A stretch of DNA of 33,453 nt, from NCBI GenBank assembly GCA_022616665.1, contig JAKEFJ010000210.1, forward strand, positions 1-33,453. Direction: 5' to 3'. This document shows, one piece after another, positions 8,035-16,702 of the stretch; position 1 is the stretch's first letter, and each line of letters opens with the position of its first letter. Under the pieces are notes generated by a model. The model searched no databases and was not told where the DNA came from. It saw only the letters and a list, made by a program, of their open reading frames with translations. The stretch comes from Acidobacteriota bacterium (lineage in GTDB: Bacteria > Acidobacteriota > Polarisedimenticolia > Gp22-AA2 > AA152). The position numbers and the translations under genes are program-made.

Positions 8035-9612
8035 TCAGTCCTGATAAACGATTTCCAGCCACTGTCTCGCGATCCGTCGCGAGCCATTGACATCGGCGCA
8101 ATTCAACGCCTGCTGGTAACGCAGAAGGGCGTCCTCGCGGCGCTGCAGCATGTCCAGCGTGTTGCCGGCGCGCAGCAGAAGCCAGCCTCTCCAGACGTCC
8201 GAGGAGTCCGCCGACAAGGCGATTCCCTTCTCGAAGGCGTCCAGGGCCTGAGGGTACTTCCGCAGCTTCATGTTGGCGATCCCGAGGCGAAAGAGAGCCT
8301 CGGGATCGTTGGGATGATCTTTCAGAAACTCCTCCACCTGACGAATGGAGGCGTCGTATTCACCGCGATCATAGAGGTAATAGGCGTGCTCCAGAGGGCG
8401 GAATGTCTCCTCGGGAGTGGTCACCAGGGCTTCCACCAGCCCCGTGGCAGGGGCGAAGGGGCGCGCGAGGGAATCGGGCTCCCGGAACCAGCCGTCCTGC
8501 TGTGCCTTCTCCATGATACGAAACCCCAGCGACGCGAAAGCGGCGGCGAACACCTCATCACGCGGTACTCCGAGTCTGTCGGAGAGCTGGTTTCCGTGCA
8601 GGGCGGCCAGGGCGCGCTTTACGTAGAGCTGGGATGCCTGCCGGAGGATCGCCAGCAGCGGGCTATTTTTCTTCAGGTAAGGAACGGCGACTTTCTTCCC
8701 ACTGTCGAGAATGCCCAGGGATATCAGCGTCTCTTCCGTCCGGGGATCGGTCCAGGGCAGGTGCGCCAGCGAGCCGTCCAGAATCCGCCGGCGCGTGGTG
8801 AAGTCTTGCACCGCCGGGTTGAGAGAAGAGATGGGGGTCCAGACATACTGAAGCGTTTCACTCCCCGAGCCGTAGCGATCCACCCCAACCAAGGAGGGGT
8901 CCCCAGGGATCTGCATCCAGAAATACCCTTCGTCCCTCATTCGTCGGGCGTCCAGCGCCCCCGCATCGATGAGCATCTCCTCGGCCGTTTTGGATTCGAG
9001 AATCTCCGACCAGGAGAGTGCGAACAGCCACGGAGCGAGCTTTTCCTTCTTGGCAGCCTTCTGCGCCTTCTTGAAATAGGGGCGAAGCTCCGGGTAGACG
9101 TTCCCGGCTGCTTTCTGGATCAGCTGATTAAAGAAGGCCACCGCGTCGCCGCGAATGAGGGGAAAGGCAGGGCGATAGAGATTGGCCGTTTTCCGGACCA
9201 TCCGCGCAGCCATGAGATCATCCAAAGCGACGTCCAGATCCGGCAGTCCCAGCTTCTCCAGATCCTCTCTGGTGGCGCCGTCCTGCAGGGCGAGAAAAAT
9301 GGCACCCAGGACCGGGTCGGTCAGGATCTCGGGGCCCCATGCTTCTCGGAAGTTGCCGAGATAAACCACGCCGCTCAAGTAATCGCCAGGGACACCCGAT
9401 TCGGAGGGAGCCACAAAAGCGAGCGGGATTTCCGATCCCGTCGGCCCGGGTGTGGGCTGGGTCTGGCTGTCCTGGGCCCTAGGGTGCTCCGGGAAGACTG
9501 TGACGGCGCACAAGAGCGACATCAAGAAAGCCGGAATCCACAGGGAACCGAAGGAACTCTCTGAATTTCGGCTCTGCAACAAAGGACCTCTCAGAAAAGC
9601 GGTGCACGGCAT
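8035..9612 (-). CDS. Exported TPR protein with a winged-helix-like middle region
   Basis: The frame gives 525 residues. A hydrophobic segment (about 25-42, ending PRAQ) looks like a signal peptide with an overlong n-region, so a start at TTG 9579, which has GAGAGG seven bases upstream, may be the real one. Residues about 85-150 (DPVLGAIFLALQDGATREDL, then LMAARMVRKTANLYRP) have the spacing of a winged helix-turn-helix fold, odd for an exported protein. The C-terminal 110 residues (about 410-515) hold two to three TPR repeats (AYYLYDRGEYDASIRQVEEF; ALFRLGIANMKLRKYPQALD). TPRs usually mediate protein contacts. The gene diverges from lpxC across a 295-base gap and lies 93 bases upstream of the GAF-like gene. 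Function is not assigned. Confidence 0.7.
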   Translation of the reverse strand: MPCTAFLRGPLLQSRNSESSFGSLWIPAFLMSLLCAVTVFPEHPRAQDSQTQPTPGPTGSEIPLAFVAPSESGVPGDYLSGVVYLGNFREAWGPEILTDPVLGAIFLALQDGATREDLEKLGLPDLDVALDDLMAARMVRKTANLYRPAFPLIRGDAVAFFNQLIQKAAGNVYPELRPYFKKAQKAAKKEKLAPWLFALSWSEILESKTAEEMLIDAGALDARRMRDEGYFWMQIPGDPSLVGVDRYGSGSETLQYVWTPISSLNPAVQDFTTRRRILDGSLAHLPWTDPRTEETLISLGILDSGKKVAVPYLKKNSPLLAILRQASQLYVKRALAALHGNQLSDRLGVPRDEVFAAAFASLGFRIMEKAQQDGWFREPDSLARPFAPATGLVEALVTTPEETFRPLEHAYYLYDRGEYDASIRQVEEFLKDHPNDPEALFRLGIANMKLRKYPQALDAFEKGIALSADSSDVWRGWLLLRAGNTLDMLQRREDALLRYQQALNCADVNGSRRIARQWLEIVYQD

Positions 9613-9720
9613 GGCAGGAAGCGGATCCAGAGGGGGTCATGTTAACAGAGGCGGTTCATTGCCTCAAAAAGCCCCTCGATGGCGTGCTCCGAAACGCCCG
9701 GTGCGAGCATTCGCGGAAAA

Positions 9721-9737
9721 GCCACAGCTTCTGTGGC
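9721..9737. repeat. Short perfect inverted repeat in the lpxC upstream gap
   Basis: GCCACAG and CTGTGGC are perfect 7-base arms around a CTT loop. No T-tract follows on either strand. It lies between the divergent TPR gene and lpxC, about 40 bases upstream of the probable lpxC -35 box. It could be a protein-binding palindrome or a chance hairpin. Apart from this and the promoter at 9778-9819, I see nothing else in the gap 9613-9907. Confidence 0.5.
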
Positions 9738-9777
9738 AGAAAAGAGAATCGAGGGACACGATCGGGCCTCCAGGGTA

Positions 9778-9819
9778 TTGGATGATTCCTCATAAGTCAT
9801 TATAAAATAATAGCTTATG
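9778..9819 (+). promoter_or_regulatory. Probable lpxC promoter overlapping an AT-rich palindrome
   Basis: TTGGAT (9778-9783) and TATAAA (9801-9806) are separated by 17 bases, a good sigma-70 layout. The -10 box sits in the centre of a 29-base imperfect palindrome (9791-9819) with arms CATAAG and CTTATG and inner arms TTAT and ATAA. This is one of the few AT-rich stretches in the window. A repressor bound to the palindrome would block the -10 box. The regulator is unknown. Confidence 0.5.
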
Positions 9820-9907
9820 TCTGCATCTCGAAATCAAGACGCGCTTGGCATGGACTCTGCTCTCCTGCTCTCCGCCCCAATGCCGGGGCCTGGGTACCGG
9901 GGAGAAG

Positions 9908-10837
9908 ATGTTCGAGCAGAAAACGCTACGGAGTGAAGTCAGCTTTCAAGGTCACGGCCTGCACTCCGGCAAGCCGGTTTCCCTTCGAGTTCTCCCAGCC
10001 CCTCCCAACAGCGGCATCAAGTTCGTTCGAACCGATCTGAACCATCATCTGATTCCGGCGCGAACGGAGTGCCTGGGAGACACACGGCTCTCCACCACGC
10101 TCACGCGGCACGGGATTCAGGTGGGCACGGTGGAGCACCTGCTGGCGTCGCTTGCCGGACTGGGAATCGACAACGCCCAGGTGGAGCTGGACGGCCCCGA
10201 AGTCCCCATCCTGGATGGAAGTGCCTCCCCCTTCGTCGAGGCCTTCATGGAAGTGGGGCTTCTCCGTCAGGAATCACTCCGAGATTTTCTCACCGTCCTG
10301 AAGCCCGTGGTCGTCGCTGACGGCGACAAACGGCTCGCCGTCTTCCCTTCAAACGATTTGCGCATCACCTACGCCATCGACTTCCCCCATTCCGCCATCG
10401 GTTACCAGGAGCGGGAATTCCGCGTCTCTCGGAGCACCTTCGCGGAGGAGATCGCCCCGGCGCGGACTTTCTGCCTGTACCGTGACGTGGCAGAAATGCG
10501 GCGCCAGGGCCTTGCGCTGGGAGGAGACCTGGGCAACGCGGTGGTCGTGGGAGACGATGGAATCCTCACCGGCTCGCTGCGCTATCGCGACGAGTTCGTG
10601 CGTCACAAGATCCTGGACCTGATCGGGGACCTGAGTCTCGTCGGGCGCCCCATCCGAGGTCACGTGGTAGCGTTCAAGGGGGGGCACCGGCTTCATACGA
10701 CCCTGGTTCGCCGCCTCCTGGAGATGCCGGACGCCTGGGCCCTCAGCGCCGGGCGGGAGTCACTTCCCTCCCAGGTGGTGCGAGGCTTCGAGCGGCAGAA
10801 AGCGGGTTTTCTCCCAGGACAGGCCCTCACCGCCTGA
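9908..10837 (+). CDS. lpxC: UDP-3-O-acyl-N-acetylglucosamine deacetylase
   Basis: LpxC removes the acetyl group from UDP-3-O-acyl-GlcNAc, the committed step of lipid A synthesis in the cytosol. The zinc ligands His77 (in TVEHLLASLAGLGIDN), His233 and Asp237 (HKILDLIGD) are all present, as are the catalytic Glu76 and the conserved His260 of the KGGHRLH block. The spacing matches E. coli LpxC with a five-residue offset. The length from ATG 9908 is 309 residues, close to the usual 305. GGGGAG lies just upstream of this ATG; a longer frame back to TTG 9845 adds residues that do not fit the family. The gene is direct evidence for a diderm cell with lipid A. It is followed by a GC-rich hairpin and then by the DUF4390-NtrYX genes. 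Confidence 0.97.
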   Translation: MFEQKTLRSEVSFQGHGLHSGKPVSLRVLPAPPNSGIKFVRTDLNHHLIPARTECLGDTRLSTTLTRHGIQVGTVEHLLASLAGLGIDNAQVELDGPEVPILDGSASPFVEAFMEVGLLRQESLRDFLTVLKPVVVADGDKRLAVFPSNDLRITYAIDFPHSAIGYQEREFRVSRSTFAEEIAPARTFCLYRDVAEMRRQGLALGGDLGNAVVVGDDGILTGSLRYRDEFVRHKILDLIGDLSLVGRPIRGHVVAFKGGHRLHTTLVRRLLEMPDAWALSAGRESLPSQVVRGFERQKAGFLPGQALTA

Positions 10838-10845
10838 GAGAGCGC

Positions 10846-10873
10846 CCGGGGTCCCGCCCCGGAAGCTTGTTTT
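10846..10873 (+). terminator. Possible weak intrinsic terminator after lpxC
   Basis: CCGGGG and CCCCGG form a 6-bp GC stem with a 5-base loop (10846-10862), starting nine bases after the lpxC stop and followed by AAGCTTGTTTT. The T-run is short and displaced, so termination is likely partial at best. Confidence 0.35.
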
Positions 10874-10946
10874 CCCCACACCGGTTCCACTAAACTCACC
10901 CCGCCGAGAAACCCTGACCCTCGCGGTTCCCTCGAAAGAAGTGTGG

Positions 10947-11540
10947 ATGCGGCGGATCCTTCCCGGTCTCGCTCTCCTGATCGTCCTCACGAGCCCGGTT
11001 TCGGCTGCGGAGGAAACTCCATCGCCGGATCCGAAGAGCTCCCCCAGCATCGCAGGATTGAACGTGGAAATCCGCGATGGATTGGTGCTGGCGTCCTTCC
11101 AGCTCGTGGGAGCGCTGGATTCCGAAACGCGCACACGCATCGCCTCGGGGCTGGAGACGACCTTCGATTATCGGGTCGAGCTAGTCCGGCGGCGCCGCTT
11201 TTGGCCCGATGCTCGGGTCCGGCAGCATCGAATTCTGACTTCGGCGAAATTCGACAGCCTGTCGCGCCAGTATGGCCTGACACTGAAACTGGACGGGGAG
11301 GTCGAGCGCAGCTCCACAACCGACAGGGCAGAAGAAATGGAGCGGTGGCTCACCGGGGTGAAAGAAGTCTCCCTCGGAATGGCTTCGGAGCTGCTCCCGC
11401 AAGAGGAATATGCCGTGAGGGTCAAAGCCGACTTTCCGCCCCGCTTCATCCTGCTGTTCATTCCCTGGGACCGGGACACCGCCTGGGTCCGAGGTGCGCT
11501 TCCGCCCCTTCCCGTGACCGAGCATGAGCCGCACCCCTAG
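10947..11540 (+). CDS. DUF4390-type exported protein upstream of an NtrY-like kinase
   Basis: This roughly 197-residue protein has a signal peptide (MRRILPGLALLIVLTSPVSA). The mature part has strands and helices matching DUF4390, including IRDGLVLASFQLVGALDSET and RTRIASGLETTFDYRVELVR. DUF4390 proteins are commonly encoded next to ntrY-like kinases. Its role is unknown, but an extracytoplasmic input to the kinase is plausible. The start can be GTG 10941 or ATG 10947; ATG is preferred. The stop overlaps the start of the kinase gene by 17 bases, which implies translational coupling. No cysteine or catalytic motif is visible. Confidence 0.8.
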   Translation: MRRILPGLALLIVLTSPVSAAEETPSPDPKSSPSIAGLNVEIRDGLVLASFQLVGALDSETRTRIASGLETTFDYRVELVRRRRFWPDARVRQHRILTSAKFDSLSRQYGLTLKLDGEVERSSTTDRAEEMERWLTGVKEVSLGMASELLPQEEYAVRVKADFPPRFILLFIPWDRDTAWVRGALPPLPVTEHEPHP

Positions 11541-13749
11541 CCACCGGCCGCGTAGAGTTCGCACCGACCGCCTGGTTCTCTTCGGCCTCGCGGCGCTGCT
11601 GGCATTCTTTCTGGCCGGGTATTTCCTGGCCCGCCGGGCCCAGGAGTTCTCCTGGCCCTACCTTACGAATTCCGTTCTTCTTTCCTTCCTGGGAATCACC
11701 AACGCCATTCTGATCCTGACGTTGCTGAGCCTGCTCATGCGAAACCTCATCAAGACGCTGAGCGAGCGGAGGCGCAACATCCTGGGTTCGCGCTTCAAGA
11801 CCAAGCTGGTGTTCACCATGCTGGCCCTGTGGTTCGTGCCCTCGGGAATCATCTTCTGGGCGGCCCTGCACGCCATTCAGGGGAGCGTGGACCGCTGGTT
11901 TTCCACGCCGGTAGATCGGATTGCCGCGGGCTCCCAGGCCGTCGTGGACGCCTTCTATGGGGACTACGAACGCCGCGCCGCGAGCGCGGCGCTGAGAATC
12001 GGCGAACACCTTCAATCGCTGCATCTCCTGAATTCGGACACCTCCGAAGCGAGGATTCACCAGGAGATGGAGGCCATGCTCAAGTCGGAGCGAGTCGACC
12101 TGGTGAGCCTCTACCGCGGGGAGGGAGAGCCGCTGATCGTGGCGGATCCCCTCCTGCCGCGCATCGGCGAGCTGGAAGGCATTCCCTCCCAAGTTCTGGG
12201 TAGGGCAAAAAGCGGGGAGCCATTTCATTGGATCTCACGGCTTGGAAGCGGCGTGGTGGTGCGCTGCGGCGCTCCAGTCGAAGCCCCGGGAGGGGCGCCG
12301 GCGGCCCTGGTGGCGGCCGGTTTTTACATTCCCAAAGACATGGCCCAGCTCACCAGCCAGATCAGCGATTATTCAGAGAGATACCGACAGGACAAGGCGC
12401 AGAGGCGGTCCATCAAGAACGTCTACATCTTTGCCTTCGCCTTCATCACCTTGCTGGTGCTTTTCTCCGTGACCTGGATCGGCCTTTACCTGGCCCGGGG
12501 GGTCACCGAGCCTATCGGCATGCTGGCGGAAGGAACCCGGGAGGTTTCGTCTGGAAACCTGGACTTTCACCTGGAGGTGAGAACCCGGGATGAGCTGGGA
12601 ATCCTGGCGGAGTCCTTCAACAAGATGACCGCCGATCTGAAGGGCAGCAAAGAGACCATCGAGCGCTCCAACCGCGACCTCGTTCGGAGCAATCAGGAGC
12701 TGGAAGAGCGCCGGCGATACATCGAGGCCTTGCTCCAGAACATCACCACCGGCGTCATCTCCCTGGACGCCGCGGGGATCGTGACGACGCTGAATCGGGC
12801 CGCGTCGAGAATCCTCGGCCTGGAGTCCGGACGGGAGGTCGTGGGCCTGCCCTACCTCGGTGTACTGGCGGCGCCCGAGATGGGCGATCTTCGCAGCGCG
12901 GTGGAGAAGAGCCTGAGGGATCGGGATCTGACCCCCGCACGGGAAATGGCCTTGAGCGTCCAGGGAAATCCCCTGACCCTGGCGGTCTCTTTTTCGCCGC
13001 TGGCGGACGGGAGGGGAGGGGCGCCGGGGCTGCTCCTCGTGTTGGAAGACCTGACGCCCCTCATGCGGGCCCAACGAGTTGCCGCCTGGAGGGAAGTGGC
13101 GCGGCGCCTGGCCCATGAGATCAAGAACCCTCTGACCCCCATCCAGCTCTCGGCCCAGCGAATCCTCAAGAAGTTCAAAGAGGGAAGCCCGGAGCTTCCC
13201 GAGGTTCTGGAGCAGGGAACCGAGGCGATCGTCCGGGAAGTTTCGGGTCTCAAGCGGATGGTGGACGAATTCTCGCACTTCGCGAGGCTGCCGGCCGTGA
13301 ATCCGGTCTCGTGCGATCTTCACGCACTCATCGACGACACGGTGGCGCTGTACGGCGGAGTCGGCGGCGCGCTGAGTTTTGAAAAGCGCTATGATCCGCG
13401 CATGCCTAAGGTCCTGCTAGATCCGGAGCAGATGAAACGGGTGTTCGTGAACCTGATCGACAACGCCCGGGACGCCATGGGGGGCTCCGGGCAAATCACT
13501 TTTTCCACCACCTACCATCCCGAAGTGGAATCGCTCCGGGTGGAAGTGGCCGACGAAGGGCCGGGGATCCGGCCCGAGGATCGGGATCGACTCTTTGTTC
13601 CTTATTTCTCAACCAAGAAAAAGGGTACGGGCCTGGGGCTCGCCATCGTGAACCGAATCGTCTCCGACCATAGCGGGTACATACACGTCGCAAACAGACG
13701 GCCTCGGGGGGCATGCTTCGTCATGGATCTGCCTGCCCGCAGGGCTTAG
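11524..13749 (+). CDS. NtrY-type membrane sensor histidine kinase
   Basis: The protein has 741 residues. It has N-terminal transmembrane segments (about 15-37, 44-66, 92-114), an extracytoplasmic loop of about 180 residues, a further transmembrane segment near 296-320 and a HAMP domain (about 326-375, EPIGMLAEGTREVSSGNLDF). A PAS domain follows (about 395-510). The HisKA box LAHEIKNPLTPIQLSAQRIL holds the phospho-acceptor His531, and the ATPase domain shows N, G1, F and G2 boxes (DNARDAMGGSG, DEGPGIRPEDRDRLF, FSTKKKGTGLGLAI). This is the NtrY layout. It phosphorylates the sigma-54 activator encoded nine bases downstream. In other bacteria, NtrY/NtrX-type pairs respond to nitrogen, redox or envelope signals; the signal here is not known. 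Confidence 0.93.
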   Translation: MSRTPSHRPRRVRTDRLVLFGLAALLAFFLAGYFLARRAQEFSWPYLTNSVLLSFLGITNAILILTLLSLLMRNLIKTLSERRRNILGSRFKTKLVFTMLALWFVPSGIIFWAALHAIQGSVDRWFSTPVDRIAAGSQAVVDAFYGDYERRAASAALRIGEHLQSLHLLNSDTSEARIHQEMEAMLKSERVDLVSLYRGEGEPLIVADPLLPRIGELEGIPSQVLGRAKSGEPFHWISRLGSGVVVRCGAPVEAPGGAPAALVAAGFYIPKDMAQLTSQISDYSERYRQDKAQRRSIKNVYIFAFAFITLLVLFSVTWIGLYLARGVTEPIGMLAEGTREVSSGNLDFHLEVRTRDELGILAESFNKMTADLKGSKETIERSNRDLVRSNQELEERRRYIEALLQNITTGVISLDAAGIVTTLNRAASRILGLESGREVVGLPYLGVLAAPEMGDLRSAVEKSLRDRDLTPAREMALSVQGNPLTLAVSFSPLADGRGGAPGLLLVLEDLTPLMRAQRVAAWREVARRLAHEIKNPLTPIQLSAQRILKKFKEGSPELPEVLEQGTEAIVREVSGLKRMVDEFSHFARLPAVNPVSCDLHALIDDTVALYGGVGGALSFEKRYDPRMPKVLLDPEQMKRVFVNLIDNARDAMGGSGQITFSTTYHPEVESLRVEVADEGPGIRPEDRDRLFVPYFSTKKKGTGLGLAIVNRIVSDHSGYIHVANRRPRGACFVMDLPARRA

Positions 13750-13758
13750 GGTCCACTC

Positions 13759-15126
13759 ATGTCCAGAGCCAGAATCCTGGTGGTGGATGACGAGGAGGGA
13801 GTGCGTGCCTCGCTGATGAGCATCCTCCGGGATGAAGGCTATCTGGTGGAAACGGCGGAGTCCGGTGAAAAGTGCTTGGAGCTGCTCGGGAAAAACGAAT
13901 ACCAGGCGGTATTCCTGGATGTCTGGATGCCTGGCAGGGATGGGATGGAAATCCTCACGGAAGTGACCGCTCGGCCGGGTGCCCCGGCGGTGGTCATGAT
14001 TTCGGGCCACGGCACGATCGAGACCGCGGTCAAGGCGGCCAAGATGGGGGCTTACGATTTCATTGAAAAGCCCCTGTCGCTGGAAAAAGTGACCCTGACG
14101 CTGCGCAACGCCCTCAAGCAGCGGCGGCTGGAGGAGAAAAACCGCCTCTTGAAGGAGGAGCTTTCACAGGATGAGACGCTGGTGGGAAACTCCCCACCCA
14201 TCCGGAGGCTGCGGGAAGAAATCGCCCTGGCGGCTCCCACCCACGGTCGGGTGCTGATCCTGGGCGAGAATGGAACCGGCAAGGAGTTGGTAGCCCGGAT
14301 GATCCACTCCAGGAGCCTGCGCAAAGAGGAGCCCTTCGTTGAGGTGAACTGCGCCGCCATCCCGGAGGAGCTGATCGAATCGGAGCTCTTCGGCCACATG
14401 CGAGGCGCCTTCACAGGGGCGGTGGAGAACAAGCGCGGAAAATTCGATCTGGCGGACGGTGGGACCCTGCTTCTAGACGAAATCGGCGACATGAGCCTGC
14501 GGACGCAAGCCAAAGTTCTGAGGGTGCTCCAGGAACAGACTTTCGAGCCGGTGGGAGGAGCAGGCACGACCCGCCAGGTCGACGTGCGCGTGATCGCCGC
14601 CACGAACAAGGATTTGGCCCAATCCATCGCCCGGGGTGAGTTCCGTGAGGATCTCTATTTCCGTTTGAATGTCATCCCTCTAATGGTCCCTCCCCTGCGC
14701 GAGCGCCGCGAGGACATCCCGGCACTCACCCGGCACTTCCTCGAGCGCTTCGGCGCCGAGTATGCCCGGAGACGGGAGGTTTCGCCGGAAGCCCTGGAGA
14801 CGCTCAAGCGGTACGACTGGCCCGGGAATGTTCGGGAGCTGCGCAATACCCTGGAGAGGATGGTGATCATGACCGCCAAGAGCGAAATCCGGCTGGAAGA
14901 CTTGCCAGCGGCGGTCAGGGGGCAGGAGAAGGACAGCAGCGGCGCTTGGGAGGCCTATGACGGCACCTCCCTCAAAAAGGCCCGGGCCGCCTTCGAAAGA
15001 CGGTTCATCACCCACAAGCTGCAGGAGGTAGGGGGAAATGTGGCCCGCGCAGCGGAGCTGCTGGGGGTCGAGCGAAGCCACCTCTACCGGAAGCTCAAGG
15101 CCTACGGAATCAAAGAGGGAAGCTGA
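13759..15126 (+). CDS. NtrX/NtrC-type sigma-54-dependent response regulator
   Basis: This 455-residue regulator has a receiver domain (1-120) with phospho-acceptor Asp54 (FLDVWMPGRDG), then an AAA+ domain with Walker A GENGTGKE (near 170), the sigma-54 contact loop GAFTGA (near 215) and Walker B LLLDEIGD (near 240). It ends in a Fis-type helix-turn-helix (AARAAELLGV-like, VARAAELLGVERSHLYRKLK). All key residues are present, so it should activate sigma-54 promoters when phosphorylated by the kinase encoded just upstream. The pair reads most like NtrX from its layout and its NtrY partner. No sigma-54 (-24/-12) promoter was convincingly found in the window. Confidence 0.94.
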   Translation: MSRARILVVDDEEGVRASLMSILRDEGYLVETAESGEKCLELLGKNEYQAVFLDVWMPGRDGMEILTEVTARPGAPAVVMISGHGTIETAVKAAKMGAYDFIEKPLSLEKVTLTLRNALKQRRLEEKNRLLKEELSQDETLVGNSPPIRRLREEIALAAPTHGRVLILGENGTGKELVARMIHSRSLRKEEPFVEVNCAAIPEELIESELFGHMRGAFTGAVENKRGKFDLADGGTLLLDEIGDMSLRTQAKVLRVLQEQTFEPVGGAGTTRQVDVRVIAATNKDLAQSIARGEFREDLYFRLNVIPLMVPPLRERREDIPALTRHFLERFGAEYARRREVSPEALETLKRYDWPGNVRELRNTLERMVIMTAKSEIRLEDLPAAVRGQEKDSSGAWEAYDGTSLKKARAAFERRFITHKLQEVGGNVARAAELLGVERSHLYRKLKAYGIKEGS

Positions 15127-15137
15127 GAATTCGCGTC

Positions 15138-15166
15138 TTGACTTGAGCGGGGGAGTCTGCTAAAAG
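15138..15166 (+). promoter_or_regulatory. Probable sigma-70 promoter of the rrf2-PHP-radical SAM operon
   Basis: TTGACT (5/6 match) at 15138-15143 and TAAAAG (4/6) at 15161-15166 are separated by 17 bases. They lie about 75 bases upstream of the GTG start of the Rrf2 gene and 11 bases after the NtrX stop. Since Rrf2 proteins often repress their own operon, this region is a likely operator site, though I see no clear palindrome in it. Confidence 0.5.
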
Positions 15167-15241
15167 TAGCGGCGCCTTTTGGAGTTACGCGGTTTTTTGA
15201 GGCTGAAATCGGCCCGGAATGCAGTGTCTGAGAGGAATTCC

Positions 15242-15682
15242 GTGCGGTTGAACCGAGCTGTCGAATACGGCATTGAAGGTCTGACAGTCCTGGCGCGCGC
15301 CGACCGGCGCCGGTCCACTATGCTCCGGGAAGTTTCCAGGGCGACTTCGATTTCCGAGACCTTTCTCGCCAAGATTTTCCAAAAGTTGGTGCATAGCGGC
15401 CTGGTCCGCTCCCGGCGCGGTTTCCGCGGCGGCTTCTTCCTGGCTCGCCCAGCCAGCCAAATCACGCTGCGCGAGGTGATTGAGGCGCTCCAAGGTCCGA
15501 TTTCCTTCCCGATCCCGCGACGGGCACCCACGCCGAGTCAGATTCCTGACGCCGGCGAGCGCGGGCTCCTCCAGCAGGCCCTCGAGCGGACCCAGGCCAA
15601 GGTAAGGGCCGTGCTGGAGGAAACGACGGTTGCCGACCTGACCACGAACGCCTTCGCAGCTCCCAGTGAAAAGCTCGTTTAA
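15242..15682 (+). CDS. Rrf2-family transcriptional regulator
   Basis: The 146-residue product has the Rrf2 winged helix at its N-terminus: MRLNRAVEYGIEGLTVLA, then LREVSRATSISETFLAKIFQ and the wing RRGFRGGFFLARPASQITL. The helix LREVIEALQGP follows, as in the family. The start is GTG at 15242, with AGAGGA five bases upstream; Rrf2 proteins begin immediately with this strand/helix, so a longer TTG start is rejected. IscR, NsrR and RirA bind an Fe-S cluster through three cysteines; this protein has no cysteine at all, so it should sense something else or act without a cluster. It lies 38 bases upstream of the PHP gene and is the likely local regulator of the radical SAM operon. Confidence 0.88.
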   Translation: MRLNRAVEYGIEGLTVLARADRRRSTMLREVSRATSISETFLAKIFQKLVHSGLVRSRRGFRGGFFLARPASQITLREVIEALQGPISFPIPRRAPTPSQIPDAGERGLLQQALERTQAKVRAVLEETTVADLTTNAFAAPSEKLV

Positions 15683-15720
15683 GCTCTTTTCGGACAGAAT
15701 TAGTCCGGTTTGGAAGGTGC

Positions 15721-16701
15721 ATGAGCGCTTGTGAGGTGGGACCTACCGATTTCCGGGTGGATCTCCACGTCCATACCAGGCACTCGCGCTTGCGATCCCT
15801 GCCGGTGCTGAAGGCCCGGGACTGCTACTCCCGGCCCTCCGAGGTCTACCGTCGGGCACGGCAGCGTGGAATGGATCTCGTCACCTTCACGGACCATGAC
15901 ACCATCGAGGGTTGCCTGGAGCTGCTGGAGCGGAAAGGGCCCCTGGGTGATTTCTTCATTTCCGAGGAAGTCAGCACCTGCGATCCGCGCTCGGGCTGCG
16001 GCTTCCACGTGAGCGTATTCGGCATCGACGAGAGTCAGCACGGAGAAATCCAGAGGTTGAAGCGGGACGTGAGGGAGCTTGCCACCTATTTGTCCAGAGA
16101 GAGGATTCCCGCCTCCCTCAATCACGTCGGATCCTCGCTGGTGCGGCGGTTGCCGTCGCTCGATGAGCTGGTGGAGGTGGTAGCGGCGTTTCCTCTCATC
16201 GAGACGCGCAATGGGGCCCAGCTGCCCGCCTCCAATGCGGTGGCCGAGCTCCTGGCGCAAAAGCTGGAGAGCGACGGGCGGCAAGTGGGAAGGACGGGAG
16301 GCAGCGATGCTCACACCACCCGCCGTATCGGCTGGACCTGGACGAAAGCCAAGGCAGTCGATCGTGAGACCTTTCTTGCCTCGCTGGGCGCCGGGCGGGT
16401 GGAATCGGAGGGAGTCTCAGCCAGCCTCGCGCCCATGGTGCGGGACGTCTACCATATCGTCAGAAAATACTACGGCGATCTCGTGCGCAATGGCCACGAG
16501 CATTTCGCGCCTGGGGAGAGGCGGGTGCCTGCGGCCTGCGCGCTCCTGAGCTTTCCCCTGCACTTGGTGGCTCTTCCGGCCACCGCGACGCTGTACCGGC
16601 AGATGCGGGTGCTCGGGGCGTCCCTAGAGTTGGCCAGGGATTTAGCTCGTTTGTCACGGGAGGGCTCCCTTGCGGTGCCCGCCGAGGCGGAGATCGCTTG
16701 A
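15721..16701 (+). CDS. PHP-domain metal-dependent phosphoesterase
   Basis: The protein has 326 residues. All PHP metal-site motifs are present in order: DLHVHTRHS (motif I, residues about 14-22), TFTDHDTIEG (motif II), SEEVST (motif III Glu), NHVG, and GGSDAHT (C-terminal Asp-His). It should be a cytosolic phosphoesterase or nuclease-like hydrolase with a two- or three-metal centre. The substrate is unknown. The last 90 residues are extra to the PHP core and include a hydrophobic stretch (ACALLSFPLHLVALPATATL) that may pack on the membrane. GGAAGG lies just upstream of ATG 15721. Position between the Rrf2 gene and the Tes-like radical SAM gene suggests a lipid-phosphate or phospho-intermediate substrate, but that is inference. 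Confidence 0.87.
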   Translation: MSACEVGPTDFRVDLHVHTRHSRLRSLPVLKARDCYSRPSEVYRRARQRGMDLVTFTDHDTIEGCLELLERKGPLGDFFISEEVSTCDPRSGCGFHVSVFGIDESQHGEIQRLKRDVRELATYLSRERIPASLNHVGSSLVRRLPSLDELVEVVAAFPLIETRNGAQLPASNAVAELLAQKLESDGRQVGRTGGSDAHTTRRIGWTWTKAKAVDRETFLASLGAGRVESEGVSASLAPMVRDVYHIVRKYYGDLVRNGHEHFAPGERRVPAACALLSFPLHLVALPATATLYRQMRVLGASLELARDLARLSREGSLAVPAEAEIA

Positions 16702-16702
16702 C

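Noticed and set aside
7627-9564. 645-codon open frame on the plus strand opposite the TPR protein
   Set aside because: It runs antisense across two good genes and their intergenic gap; the translation shows no signal peptide, repeats or known motif.
9613-9907. Search for a small gene or RNA in the lpxC upstream gap
   Set aside because: Apart from a short hairpin and the promoter/palindrome, there is no frame with a ribosome-binding site and no recognisable riboswitch or tRNA fold.
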